From Paenibacillus fonticola DSM 21315 (GTDB lineage Bacteria > Bacillota > Bacilli > Paenibacillales > Paenibacillaceae), in contig NZ_KB907273.1 in NCBI RefSeq assembly GCF_000381905.1, positions 28,492 to 92,491 on the forward strand: DNA of 64,000 nucleotides. The letters are read 5' to 3'. Below the pieces are notes generated by a model, which saw nothing but the letters and a program-made list of their open reading frames with translations, made no database searches and was not told the origin of the DNA. How positions within the stretch are numbered: the first letter of the stretch is position 1; every line of letters starts with the position of its first letter. Below are positions 25,538 through 34,572 of this stretch, one piece after another. A program made the translations under genes and the position numbers.

Positions 25538-26242
25538 TCAGTTTAACGACATGTTCCAATCGAGCCGATTCCAAGGACTGCCAGCGTCGATCATGAGCCG
25601 ATGAACGTATTCGACCATTCGTTTTGCACTATCCTCCGTAGTTTGCCCCCACCAGAACTGCCGGCCAATTAAATAGCTGGTGCCATACTCATACCAGCCT
25701 GTATAGCATTGCTGGGCCTTGACGGCGATGGGCATGATCAGCTCCAGCGCTTCCTGCCGGGATATATACCCGAGAAAAGCGCCATACTTGCATAAATTGA
25801 CGTATCTGCCCCAATCCCATGCAGCAATTCCCGCTGCCGGCAGCCTGTTCATGTAAGCCTGCACGATACGATGCTCCCTGTATTCTTTCGTTGCATTCGG
25901 GATAGCGGCGATGTAACGTTGCTGGTCGCTGGCAGACAATGCAGACAAAAACGAGCGGATGGTCATAAATGAAACATTATGCCCTCCATCATCCAAAAAA
26001 TTCAGATTATCTAGTAAAGTTTCCCTGCTGTCTATTCCCCAGTCACGTTCCAGGGATTGCCTGTGCAGGGCGTCATTTTCCTCGGTAAATTCTAATTCAT
26101 AATTGTTGGCAAAATCGACACCGTTCATTTCGAACAGCACAGCTCCCAAAGCGTAACACCATAGCTCTATATCGCTTATATTAGCCTTATTACGGCGATT
26201 TTCGTTATCGCGGCCGTTATCCAGGCTATCGCTAATCAACAT
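25538..26242 (-). CDS. DUF1266 (YbeU/YbeR-like) protein
   Basis: 234 residues, soluble. It carries the family pattern: RDWGIDSRETLLDNLNFL, GHNVSF, then AWDWGRYVNLCKYGAFLGYI, EALELIMPIA and YGTSYLIGRQFWWG. The function of DUF1266 is unknown. The start at 26242 overlaps the stop of the upstream J-domain gene by 11 bases, so the two are translationally coupled. In Escherichia coli, DUF1266 genes (ybeR, ybeU) also sit beside J-protein genes (djlB, djlC) and hscC, which supports a functional link. Confidence 0.85.
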   Translation of the reverse strand: MLISDSLDNGRDNENRRNKANISDIELWCYALGAVLFEMNGVDFANNYELEFTEENDALHRQSLERDWGIDSRETLLDNLNFLDDGGHNVSFMTIRSFLSALSASDQQRYIAAIPNATKEYREHRIVQAYMNRLPAAGIAAWDWGRYVNLCKYGAFLGYISRQEALELIMPIAVKAQQCYTGWYEYGTSYLIGRQFWWGQTTEDSAKRMVEYVHRLMIDAGSPWNRLDWNMSLN

Positions 26243-28826
26243 AGTATTCAACTCCATCCACTAAAAAGTGTAATGAATATACTTCGCCAACTTCCTGATG
26301 CGACAAATAAAGCTGATCAGGCAGCGTAATCGGCGGCGCGCTCTTTCGTGTGAACAGCCCCCGGAGCAGCTTCGCCGAATTTACCGTAAGCTGCGATAAT
26401 TGTTCATAATACTGCGCATATGCGCGATGATCAGGGAAATCCTGACAAGCCTCATGGGCATATTCCGCGGCTGCTTTAATATCGCCATTCTTATAATGCG
26501 CTACACTTAAATAAATGACTGCTTCATCCCGGCGGCCCAGGTCGTAAGCACGGCCCAAATCCTTGATGCTCGCCTCATAATCACCCTGATAGTAATGCGC
26601 TACCCCGGAATATAGCCAGACGAGAGGAGCATAGGAATTTTCCTCGCCCCTTTGTACGATGAAATTTTGGGCTACGCTCGGCACTGGTTTCCATTGCTTC
26701 AAATTAACTAACATCTTGATCGTTTCGAGCAGTACCCACTCATCATCAGGCCGCTGCAGCATAATTCTGGAAATGTTAGCGTCAATCCGCTCCATTTCAT
26801 CCATGTTCCATTGCTTCAGCAGCATATACAGCGCCATTTGCGACGGATAATAATGTTCGGGGAACAACTCGGCCGCTTCGCTGTAAAGCTCCGTCGCCTT
26901 CTTGTCCTCGCCCATGGCACGATAAATATCGCCTTCTACAACATAGCCGTAGGATTCCTCAGGAAAATGCTGTTTGAAAGTTTGGATCGCCGCCAAGGCT
27001 CCCTCGTAATCTTCATTCAAGAAGCGAGCACTGGCTAGATTTTGATATGTGAATTTATCAAAATTCCAAGCGATAGCCGCTTCCAGACACTCGGTCGCCT
27101 GCGCGTATTCCATGAGGAATAAATGGGACTGCCCCTTTCTAAACCAGTCCAGGCCATATGTATATTCATGTTCTAGCACTTTTTCATAGTCTGGCAAAGC
27201 TGCCCGGTACTCTTTTAACTTGTAATAACAGTTGCTTCGAATATGATAAGACTCCCAAATGGATGGATCGATCGATATCGCCTGATTGGATAGCTCGATG
27301 CCTTTGCCCGGATCATCGATGAAATAATACGCCAAGCCGAGCTTATTCAACACGGTGATGTTGTAGGGATTCATCTCCAGCGCCGCAGTTAAATCACGTA
27401 TGGCCAGCTCATATTCATCTGAGTCGAGATAAGCGATCCCCCGGGCTACAACAATGTCGTAACCGTTGCTTCCTTCATTCATCGCTTCACTCCAAGCTGA
27501 ATGAAGCAGTTGAATGCCGTCCGCATACCTTTTTTGCTCCAGGAGTGCGCGGCCCCAAAGCAGATATTTGTCAGAGCCCTGCTCCTTTACGGCATGTAGA
27601 GACTCAAGCGTTTGGCAGCATTCGTCCCATAGCTCCAGATCGAAATACAGCTGTGCCAGCGTCAGCAGCTTGTCCGCATCATGGGGAGATTGAGCCAGCT
27701 CCAGGCGCTGAGCTTCAGCCAACCGTTTATTCACATTAAACAAACGAATCCGGGCATCCAAATCGAACGGGTATTGCTGTATAACGAGCTCCCATAATGA
27801 TTTCGCTTCCGCAAGCCGCTCAAGCGCCAGGTAGCATTCGGCCAGCCCATGCAAGGCCGCCAGATCATCAGCGTTTCGGGATAAAATGTACTGATAGTCA
27901 GATAATGCCAGCGTGATGTTGCCATGCTGCAGCGCGATGGCGGCGCGATGCCTAAATCCATCCATTTCTCCGGGATACATTTCGGCCAGCCGATGATAGA
28001 CATTAAACGCAGTTTCCATATCGCCCGTACGGACGAAATACTCGCCGCCAAGCCTCAATAAATCGGGATCATCACCGAATATTTGCTGCGCCGCTGCCAG
28101 ATAGTGGCCAGCATCCTCCAATTGATTACTGATTAGAGCGTATTGGGCGGCATTGCGATTGTGAAGAAATACATCCACATCCTGCAAATCAGCTGGGATA
28201 AACTCATAACGCAGCTCCCAATTTTTTCTCACTTCCCTGAGCAAATAGTCTACAAAATCACTCGGAAAGTGCTTATGCAGTTCCATCTCCTGATCTGTCC
28301 ATGAAAAATGCTCGTTCAGCAGCGTCCAAACTGGCTGCGGCAGCAAGTAATTCTCGGTGAGAAAAGACAGCATACGCCGATGGATCAATTCCCTGACATC
28401 CAGCCTCCACAGCTCTTCCCGTGCCAGCAAAGCCCGCCACTGTCCAGCATCCCTTCTCATTGAAAAGTTCGTGTAGAGCGCTTCGACACGCTCCATAAAA
28501 GCGTCGGCTAAACCATCCGCTGAATTGTCTTCGCTATGTAAAAATGGCGCAGTCTGCGGAGCAGCCTCCTCCTTCTCCTTATCGATGCTCTTCGGCTGTA
28601 TAGGGGCTGCTTGAAGAGCAGGTTCCCCTCCCGCTTCGTTCTGCTGCTGCTCCACTTCTTTAATAAACTTCGCTTCATTTAAAGCTTGCTCGTAAGCCTC
28701 GCGCAGCTGCTGAAAGCCCGCCGGATCATCTTCCGGATGATACACTTGCAGCATCTTCGCATACGCGCGCTTGATAGTCTTCGTATCCAGCGTAGGTTCA
28801 ATACCAAGCCGATCCCAAACGTTCAT
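26232..28826 (-). CDS. J-domain protein with long TPR array
   Basis: 864 residues. The first ~55 are a J domain: WDRLGIEPTLDTKTIKRAYA, then YHPEDDPAGFQQLREAYEQA, with HPE in place of the canonical HPD. A charged, Gln/Glu/Pro-rich linker follows (about 55-110). From about 220 to the end there are roughly a dozen TPR-like repeats (AALHGLAECYLALERLAEAK, TVLNKLGLAYYFIDDPGKG, VIYLSVAHYKNGDIKAAAEY). It may deliver client proteins to an Hsp70. No Hsp70 gene is nearby. The ATG has GAGGGAA upstream. The start is well defined and no membrane segment is seen. Confidence 0.88.
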   Translation of the reverse strand: MNVWDRLGIEPTLDTKTIKRAYAKMLQVYHPEDDPAGFQQLREAYEQALNEAKFIKEVEQQQNEAGGEPALQAAPIQPKSIDKEKEEAAPQTAPFLHSEDNSADGLADAFMERVEALYTNFSMRRDAGQWRALLAREELWRLDVRELIHRRMLSFLTENYLLPQPVWTLLNEHFSWTDQEMELHKHFPSDFVDYLLREVRKNWELRYEFIPADLQDVDVFLHNRNAAQYALISNQLEDAGHYLAAAQQIFGDDPDLLRLGGEYFVRTGDMETAFNVYHRLAEMYPGEMDGFRHRAAIALQHGNITLALSDYQYILSRNADDLAALHGLAECYLALERLAEAKSLWELVIQQYPFDLDARIRLFNVNKRLAEAQRLELAQSPHDADKLLTLAQLYFDLELWDECCQTLESLHAVKEQGSDKYLLWGRALLEQKRYADGIQLLHSAWSEAMNEGSNGYDIVVARGIAYLDSDEYELAIRDLTAALEMNPYNITVLNKLGLAYYFIDDPGKGIELSNQAISIDPSIWESYHIRSNCYYKLKEYRAALPDYEKVLEHEYTYGLDWFRKGQSHLFLMEYAQATECLEAAIAWNFDKFTYQNLASARFLNEDYEGALAAIQTFKQHFPEESYGYVVEGDIYRAMGEDKKATELYSEAAELFPEHYYPSQMALYMLLKQWNMDEMERIDANISRIMLQRPDDEWVLLETIKMLVNLKQWKPVPSVAQNFIVQRGEENSYAPLVWLYSGVAHYYQGDYEASIKDLGRAYDLGRRDEAVIYLSVAHYKNGDIKAAAEYAHEACQDFPDHRAYAQYYEQLSQLTVNSAKLLRGLFTRKSAPPITLPDQLYLSHQEVGEVYSLHFLVDGVEYYVD

Positions 28827-29095
28827 ATGTTATTCCCTCAACTTTTCGATATTGATAGATGACAATGGAACAATCCAACTTTCTGATAGTCATTATTCGA
28901 CATTTCCCTGCTTTTTCCTCTCAATAAGATTAAAGTCTTTCTGCTGCTGCCGTAAAAATGCTCCAATATAGCTGTCAAGCGGTGATCTTAGATAATTTAG
29001 ATGTGATAATATACTATATGATAGCTATAGCTCTTCTTCGCTCTCTCAAACGTTATTAAGGCATTCATAAACATAACGATATAAGGTAGGCTACG

Positions 29096-32000
29096 ATGAC
29101 CAAAAGAAAAATACTGCTTATTTCCATTTTGTTTTTTTCCGTGCTCACTGGCTTTCGTTTTGCTTGGCTGCATTTTTTTTCGACACCGGATCGTCCGCCC
29201 GTTGTTGAAGGTGTGCTGGACTTAAGAAACTGGCATAAACTTCAAAATCACTCCATCACCTTGGATGGTCAATGGGAATTTTACCCCAGCACCTTGTTAA
29301 TGAGCAATACGAACATTAGCGATCCTTTGAAACAAAGAAGAAAATACATACAAGTTCCGGGCGATTGGGAAGTCCCGGCAAAGCCGAATCAAAATAAAAA
29401 GTTTGGTTATGGCTCCTATCGCTTGCGCATTCTCGTTGATCCCGCCCAGGGCAAGGCTTTCGGCCTTCGCATCCAAGGCATCGCCAGCTCATCAGAAGTG
29501 TATATCAATGGCCAACTGCTGGCACAGTCTGGCCAGCCAGCGGAGGACAAGCTCAAATACAAACCGCTCGATATTCCTTATTACGCCTATTACACGCTTG
29601 AAAATGATCCCGTCCTCGACCTTGTCATTCAAATTGCGAATTATGATAACTCTATCCAGGGGGGCATTACTCGTTCAGTCAAATTCGGCCTGGAAGACAC
29701 GCTGGAGCGCGATTTGTCGCTTGCTGCCGATTTGGTTCGCTTTGCCTGCGTGGCTTATTTGATCCATGCTTTGTATGGCATCGTATTATTTTTTATTGGC
29801 AATCAGGACAAGCGCTTGATCTATTTCTCTTTCATGATTATTTGCATTGTGCTCGGTACGCTAATGGACGGCGAGCGCCTGTTCTTTGTGTGGATTCCGG
29901 TGAACTATGAGTGGGGCCAGAAACTCATTTACCTGACGATGATTGCAGGCGGATATTTCATTTTGCAAAATATCAGATACCAGTTGCCCGGCTTTTTACG
30001 AAATTCGGGCTCGTTAATATACGCACTCTTATGCAGCATTGCCGTGCTGCTCATATTATTGCTGCCTGTTTCTTACAATACGATGCTGCAGCCTGGCTAT
30101 ATTTTTGTGATGTTCTTGCCCTGCCTGCTCGCTCCGGTGGCGCTGTTCAATTCTACGATGAGGAGCAGCAAGGATAACATTTTTATATTGCTGGCTGCCA
30201 TTGCATCGATTAACAGCTTGGTCTGGTTGTTTGTCATTTTCGGGCTGCAGATCGATATGGTATCTTATCCGTTTGATCTGGTTATTGCCACGATCTGCCT
30301 CGCCTCCTACTGGTTCAAGCGTTACTTTCAAATTTTAAGCGAAGCTCAGAAACTCACGGTCAAGCTGCAAAGAGCAGATAAGCATAAAGACGATTTCCTG
30401 GCTACGGTCGCCCATGAGCTGCGAAATCCGCTGCATGGCATATTAAGCATCTCGCAAGCGATATCGGAAAGGGAGAACAATATTCCCGGGAATAAAAATA
30501 CTAAAGATATGGAACTGCTGATGACGGTAGGAAGGCGGATGTCGTTTTTGTTAAATGACTTGCTTGACCTTGGACGATTAAAGGAAAACCGCATTGTCCT
30601 TCAGCCGTCCAACGTCTCCGTGCATAGTGTGACCGAAACTGTCATCGATATGCTGAAATTTATGACAGATGGCAAGCCGATCCGGTTCAACAACCGGATT
30701 CCTAGCCAATTTCCTCTCGTTGCTGCCGATGAAAATCGGCTGGTTCAAATTTTGGTTAATCTTGTGCACAATGCGGTCAAATATTCATTAGCAGGCGAGG
30801 TATCCGTTCAAGCTTCAATTGAGAATGGCTGGGCCGCCATTTCCGTCATCGATACCGGCATCGGCATGGATGCGGAAATACTGGAAAGAGCCTTCGAACC
30901 GTATGAGCAGGGTTCTCAAGGCATTACGACGCTTGGCGGCGGTTTCGGGCTTGGACTAAGCATTTGCAAACAACTCGTCGAGATGCACGGGGGGACTTTG
31001 AGGGTGAAGTCACAGCCTCAACAGGGCTCGGTGTTTACCTTCACATTAAAATTAGCCGAGCCGGCCTATCAACGACAGGAAAGCATGCTTCAAACGCAAA
31101 TGGACATCAGCACCTCTGCGCCTGAACTGGCCGCTTTGTCTGAGACGGCAACAGGTGAATATGCCGTCGCCGAAGAAGCCCCTTCGCCTGACCGCATCCG
31201 GCTGCTGGCCGTCGACGACGATCCGGTTAATTTAAAGGTGCTGGAAAGTATATTCGCCAATGAAGCGTATGAAGTCTTCACGGCAACGAGCGCAAAGCAG
31301 GCGTTATCGATGCTGAATCGCCGGGATTGGGATTTGGTTATAAGCGATGTGATGATGCCGAACATGTCCGGCTATGAGCTGACGGTGCGGATTCGGAAGC
31401 ATTACTCCCTTTCAGAGCTGCCTGTGCTGCTGTTAACCGCCTGCAGCAGGGACGAAGATATCGAAGCCGGATTCCGGGCAGGTGCCAACGATTACGTTAC
31501 CAAGCCGATGAAAGCGACCGAGCTCAAATCGCGGGTCAAGTCATTAACGAAGCTGAAGCGATCCGTGAACGAGCGTTTGCGGTTGGAGGCGGCATGGCTT
31601 CAGGCGCAAATCAAGCCCCACTTTATTTTAAATACGTTCACCGCCATAGCGGAACTGAGCAAGATCGATACTAAGCGAATGGATGCTTTGGTGGAGGAAT
31701 TGAACAACTATATCCGGCTAAGCATTGATTTTCAGAACTCCGATCAAGCCGCTCCACTGGATCATGAATTGAGCTTAATACGATCGTACCTGTATATTCA
31801 GAAGGAGCGCTTCGGCGACCGGCTGCAGGTCGTCTGGGAGATCGATGAAGATATTCAAATCCTTATTCCCCCGCTTACGATCCAGCCTTTGGTAGAAAAT
31901 GCGGTGATCCACGGCCTGCTTAACCGCTCTTCCGGCGGAGTAGTGCGGATTCGCATTAAGGAAACGGAGCAAGCGATCGAGATTCGTATTTCGGATAACG

Positions 32001-32176
32001 GGAAAGGGATCGATGAGGAAACGCTGCGTCATATACTGGATCGCCAGGTTGACAAGCGAACAGGCATTGGCCTGCATAATACGGATCGGCGGCTAAAACA
32101 GTTTTATGGCAGCGGTCTGCAAATCGAAAGCACGCTGGGTGTGGGGACTTCAGTTTCGTTCTCATTAGCAAAATAG
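29096..32176 (+). CDS. Hybrid 7TM sensor kinase with two kinase modules
   Basis: 1026 residues. Signal/TM about 7-25, an extracellular jelly-roll 7TMR-DISMED2-type domain (about 35-200, carbohydrate-binding-like), seven TM segments (about 205-405), HisKA with His440 in VAHELRNPLHGIL, HATPase (NLVHNAVKYS, GGGFGLGLSICK), a receiver domain with Asp751 in ISDVMMPN, then a second LytS-type kinase: His842 in IKPHFILNTF, N-box PLVENAVIHG and TGIGLHNTDRR. No DNA-binding output is present, so it must signal to a separate regulator, not found in this window. AAGGTAGG precedes the ATG. It is monocistronic. Confidence 0.92.
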   Translation: MTKRKILLISILFFSVLTGFRFAWLHFFSTPDRPPVVEGVLDLRNWHKLQNHSITLDGQWEFYPSTLLMSNTNISDPLKQRRKYIQVPGDWEVPAKPNQNKKFGYGSYRLRILVDPAQGKAFGLRIQGIASSSEVYINGQLLAQSGQPAEDKLKYKPLDIPYYAYYTLENDPVLDLVIQIANYDNSIQGGITRSVKFGLEDTLERDLSLAADLVRFACVAYLIHALYGIVLFFIGNQDKRLIYFSFMIICIVLGTLMDGERLFFVWIPVNYEWGQKLIYLTMIAGGYFILQNIRYQLPGFLRNSGSLIYALLCSIAVLLILLLPVSYNTMLQPGYIFVMFLPCLLAPVALFNSTMRSSKDNIFILLAAIASINSLVWLFVIFGLQIDMVSYPFDLVIATICLASYWFKRYFQILSEAQKLTVKLQRADKHKDDFLATVAHELRNPLHGILSISQAISERENNIPGNKNTKDMELLMTVGRRMSFLLNDLLDLGRLKENRIVLQPSNVSVHSVTETVIDMLKFMTDGKPIRFNNRIPSQFPLVAADENRLVQILVNLVHNAVKYSLAGEVSVQASIENGWAAISVIDTGIGMDAEILERAFEPYEQGSQGITTLGGGFGLGLSICKQLVEMHGGTLRVKSQPQQGSVFTFTLKLAEPAYQRQESMLQTQMDISTSAPELAALSETATGEYAVAEEAPSPDRIRLLAVDDDPVNLKVLESIFANEAYEVFTATSAKQALSMLNRRDWDLVISDVMMPNMSGYELTVRIRKHYSLSELPVLLLTACSRDEDIEAGFRAGANDYVTKPMKATELKSRVKSLTKLKRSVNERLRLEAAWLQAQIKPHFILNTFTAIAELSKIDTKRMDALVEELNNYIRLSIDFQNSDQAAPLDHELSLIRSYLYIQKERFGDRLQVVWEIDEDIQILIPPLTIQPLVENAVIHGLLNRSSGGVVRIRIKETEQAIEIRISDNGKGIDEETLRHILDRQVDKRTGIGLHNTDRRLKQFYGSGLQIESTLGVGTSVSFSLAK

Positions 32177-32233
32177 CACGGACAACTTCCAGCCGAGGTA
32201 TCGTTTGGCGAACCCAAAACTATTAATTTATGC

Positions 32234-32239
32234 TATAAT
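32234..32239 (+). promoter_or_regulatory. Extended -10 of the lipoprotein gene
   Basis: TGCTATAAT with TATAAT at 32234-32239, about 36 bases before the GTG start; no clear -35. Confidence 0.5.
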
Positions 32240-32275
32240 ATATCTTTGTCAAATAATGGATTGGAGGGTTTTACT

Positions 32276-32791
32276 GTGAAACGAAGAAATTGGCCGGGGC
32301 TGTTCTTATGTCTGCTTATGACAATGACAGTACTCGCGGGGTGCAGTTCTAAGGTGTCGTATATCAGCAAGGAGTTTAACGGTATATCGTTCAAATTTCC
32401 TGAAGCATGGGGAGAACCATCTATGGAAAACAGTGATGAACTTAGCTACAACTTTGATACCGAGGGAGGAGGCAAAGCGATCTTCTACATCTATTCATTT
32501 TCTAAGGATACATATAAGAGTAGATTTTATAATGAAGAGGAGGGCTATTATAAAGGCGCTTATCTGCTAAACACAACGGAGCAGCTTAACAATAAGCTGG
32601 ATATAATGTCTTTCTATCCTATCAAAGAAATTTGGAAGGACAGCAAGCCACCCGAGAATATGATGCTGCTCAGTCTAGTGGAAACCGATGAATACATATT
32701 AGAGTTCACTATGGATCTGCCGCAAAAATACTATGACAGCGACAAAAAGATTGTTGAATCTGTATATAACAGCATTAAAGTTGTAAACTAA
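32276..32791 (+). CDS. Predicted lipoprotein, 171 aa
   Basis: Lipoprotein signal KRRNWPGLFLCLLMTMTV with lipobox LAGC (Cys23). The mature part (about 150 residues) has the look of PsbP/DUF4367-like small beta domains (FNGISFKFPEAWGEP, then a C-terminal YYDSDKKIVESVYNSIKVV), a pattern common in surface-exposed Firmicutes lipoproteins of unknown role. The start is GTG at 32276, with TTGGAGGG upstream. The TTG ten codons earlier lacks an SD. Confidence 0.8.
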   Translation: MKRRNWPGLFLCLLMTMTVLAGCSSKVSYISKEFNGISFKFPEAWGEPSMENSDELSYNFDTEGGGKAIFYIYSFSKDTYKSRFYNEEEGYYKGAYLLNTTEQLNNKLDIMSFYPIKEIWKDSKPPENMMLLSLVETDEYILEFTMDLPQKYYDSDKKIVESVYNSIKVVN

Positions 32792-32953
32792 CCGCCTGGC
32801 TCTCAAATGTACGAAAGGTTCACTTTCTTAATTTTCAATATCCCACCTTATTTTATTTAAAAATAAAGTTAAAATTCATAATAATTTATCTTCGCTTTGC
32901 CAAATGATACAATATAGGTCAAGCATAACCATGATCCTAAAGGAGTGAGGCAA

Positions 32954-33382
32954 TTGGCTGTTGATGTTTACTTCAATTTTAACGGCAACTGTCGTGAAGC
33001 TGTAGAGTTCTATGCCAAGGTATTCAACACGGAACCGCCGCAAATTATGACCTTTAGTGAAGCGCCGCCAAATCCGGATTTTGCTCTTCCTGAAGCAGCG
33101 AAAGATTTAGTCATGCATGCGCGCATTAACATTAATGGCAGCAACGTGATGTTCTCTGACGTTTTTCCCGGCATGCCTTTCGTGCAGGGCAACAACATCA
33201 GCCTGGCCTTTGTCAGTACCGACCTGGAGCAGGTCAAGTCCGTGTTCCACCAGCTGAAAGAAGGCGGCACGGTCGGAATGGAGCTGCAGGAGACCTTTTG
33301 GAGCAAATGCTATGGCAGTGTCAAAGATAAGTTTGGGATTGATTGGCAGGTCAATTATGATAACGGCGAGAGCCCAATGTAA
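32954..33382 (+). CDS. PhnB-like VOC-superfamily protein
   Basis: 142 residues of the glyoxalase/bleomycin-resistance fold. VYFNFNGNCREAVEFYAKVF, ININGSNVMFSDVFPG, QLKEGGTVGMELQETFWS and YGSVKDKFGIDWQVN are hallmarks of the PhnB/YjdN group. Members of this group are mostly uncharacterised; the metal ligands of true glyoxalases are not conserved. I prefer the TTG at 32954, eight bases after AGGAG, over the GTG at 32945, which overlaps that SD. Confidence 0.85.
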   Translation: MAVDVYFNFNGNCREAVEFYAKVFNTEPPQIMTFSEAPPNPDFALPEAAKDLVMHARININGSNVMFSDVFPGMPFVQGNNISLAFVSTDLEQVKSVFHQLKEGGTVGMELQETFWSKCYGSVKDKFGIDWQVNYDNGESPM

Positions 33383-33451
33383 ACGAATGTAACTCAAGCA
33401 CAACTGCAAGTTCCAGATCCAATTCAAATGAAGATCAGAGCCTGCAAAAAA

Positions 33452-33493
33452 TAAATATCCCGCACTCATTGCTGATGAGCGCGGGATATTTTT
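33452..33493. terminator. Bidirectional terminator
   Basis: AAATATCCCGC/GCGGGATATTTTT with a further inner stem (CTCAT/ATGAG), placed between the convergent PhnB-like gene and nrdF. Confidence 0.85.
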
Positions 33494-33520
33494 AATGATA
33501 ACTTCGTACCAGCTTATAGG

Positions 33521-34516
33521 TTACCAGATACTGGACTGTTTTACCCGTTCATTCAGGAAGGAGAAATCCTCTTCCCGTAAAGGCTCAACGGTTCCTTTCT
33601 GATACCCTTTCCCTTTCGTGGAGAAAAAGTCATGCGTGCTCGTTTCGGTCCGTATGCCGTTCAGCACTACGGGATTAATTTCTTCCTCTTCAAATACAGG
33701 CTCGATTCCGAGGTTCATTAACGCCTTGTTCGCATTGTATCGAATATACTTCTTCACTTCATGCGTCAGGCCGATCGGATCGTACAGTTCCTCGGTGTAC
33801 TCCAGTTCATTTTTGTAAAGATCCATCAGCAGCTCGTTGACGAACTTCTCCGCGAAGTCCTGCTCTTCCCTGCTTAATTGCTGAAATACCTCCTGAGCGA
33901 GCAGGCCGACGAACACGCCGTGTACACTCTCATCGCGAATTATAAGCTTAATGATCTCACCGCTGGCGACCATTTTGCCTTGTCCTGCCAAGTACAGCGG
34001 ATAGAAGAACCCTGAGTAGAACAAGAAGCTCTCCAGGAAGACCGAGGCGACCATCGCCTGGTACAGGCTTAGCAGGTTCCCCTGCTCAATGCTTCGATAA
34101 TAGGAATCGATCCGATGCGTCTTATACTGCAAAAACTTGTTGCTGCGCACCCAGCCGAACGTATCGCCGATCAACTCGCTGCTGGCTACGGTCGTAAAGA
34201 TCGTGCTGTAGCTTTTCGCATGAATTTCTTCCATCGCCGCCTGAAAAATAAGGATCGCTTTCTTCTGCTTCCCTTCCACATGCTGCGCTATAAGCGGCAT
34301 ACCGACGTTCCCCTGCTCCGTATCGAGCAGCGTCAGTCCGCCCAGCACCTTCATGAACGTATCCTTCTCACCGCTGCTTAGCTCCGTCCATGACTTCAAA
34401 TCCTTTGATACCGGGATTTCCGTGTCCAGCCAAAATTGCGACGTATTTTGCGTCCATAGCATTTCCGTATAATCCGCTTCGGGTGAATTCCAGTTTACCG
34501 CTTCATACTTAGTCAT
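33521..34516 (-). CDS. nrdF: Class Ib ribonucleotide reductase beta subunit
   Basis: 331-residue dimanganese/diiron subunit that holds the tyrosyl radical. Metal ligands appear in LLDTEQGN, MEEIHAKSYS, LESFLFYSGF and IRDESVHGVF (Asp/Glu/His set). It ends FLNERVKQSSIW. With NrdE it reduces ribonucleoside diphosphates to deoxy forms. The ATG at 34516 follows AAAGGGAAAG; the earlier ATG would add 15 residues absent from the family. It is 56 bases after nrdE, same transcript. Confidence 0.95.
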   Translation of the reverse strand: MTKYEAVNWNSPEADYTEMLWTQNTSQFWLDTEIPVSKDLKSWTELSSGEKDTFMKVLGGLTLLDTEQGNVGMPLIAQHVEGKQKKAILIFQAAMEEIHAKSYSTIFTTVASSELIGDTFGWVRSNKFLQYKTHRIDSYYRSIEQGNLLSLYQAMVASVFLESFLFYSGFFYPLYLAGQGKMVASGEIIKLIIRDESVHGVFVGLLAQEVFQQLSREEQDFAEKFVNELLMDLYKNELEYTEELYDPIGLTHEVKKYIRYNANKALMNLGIEPVFEEEEINPVVLNGIRTETSTHDFFSTKGKGYQKGTVEPLREEDFSFLNERVKQSSIW

Positions 34517-34572
34517 TATGTCTTTCCCTTTCCACCTGTATTCTGCAAACCGCTTGTCCACAGTCGTACTTG

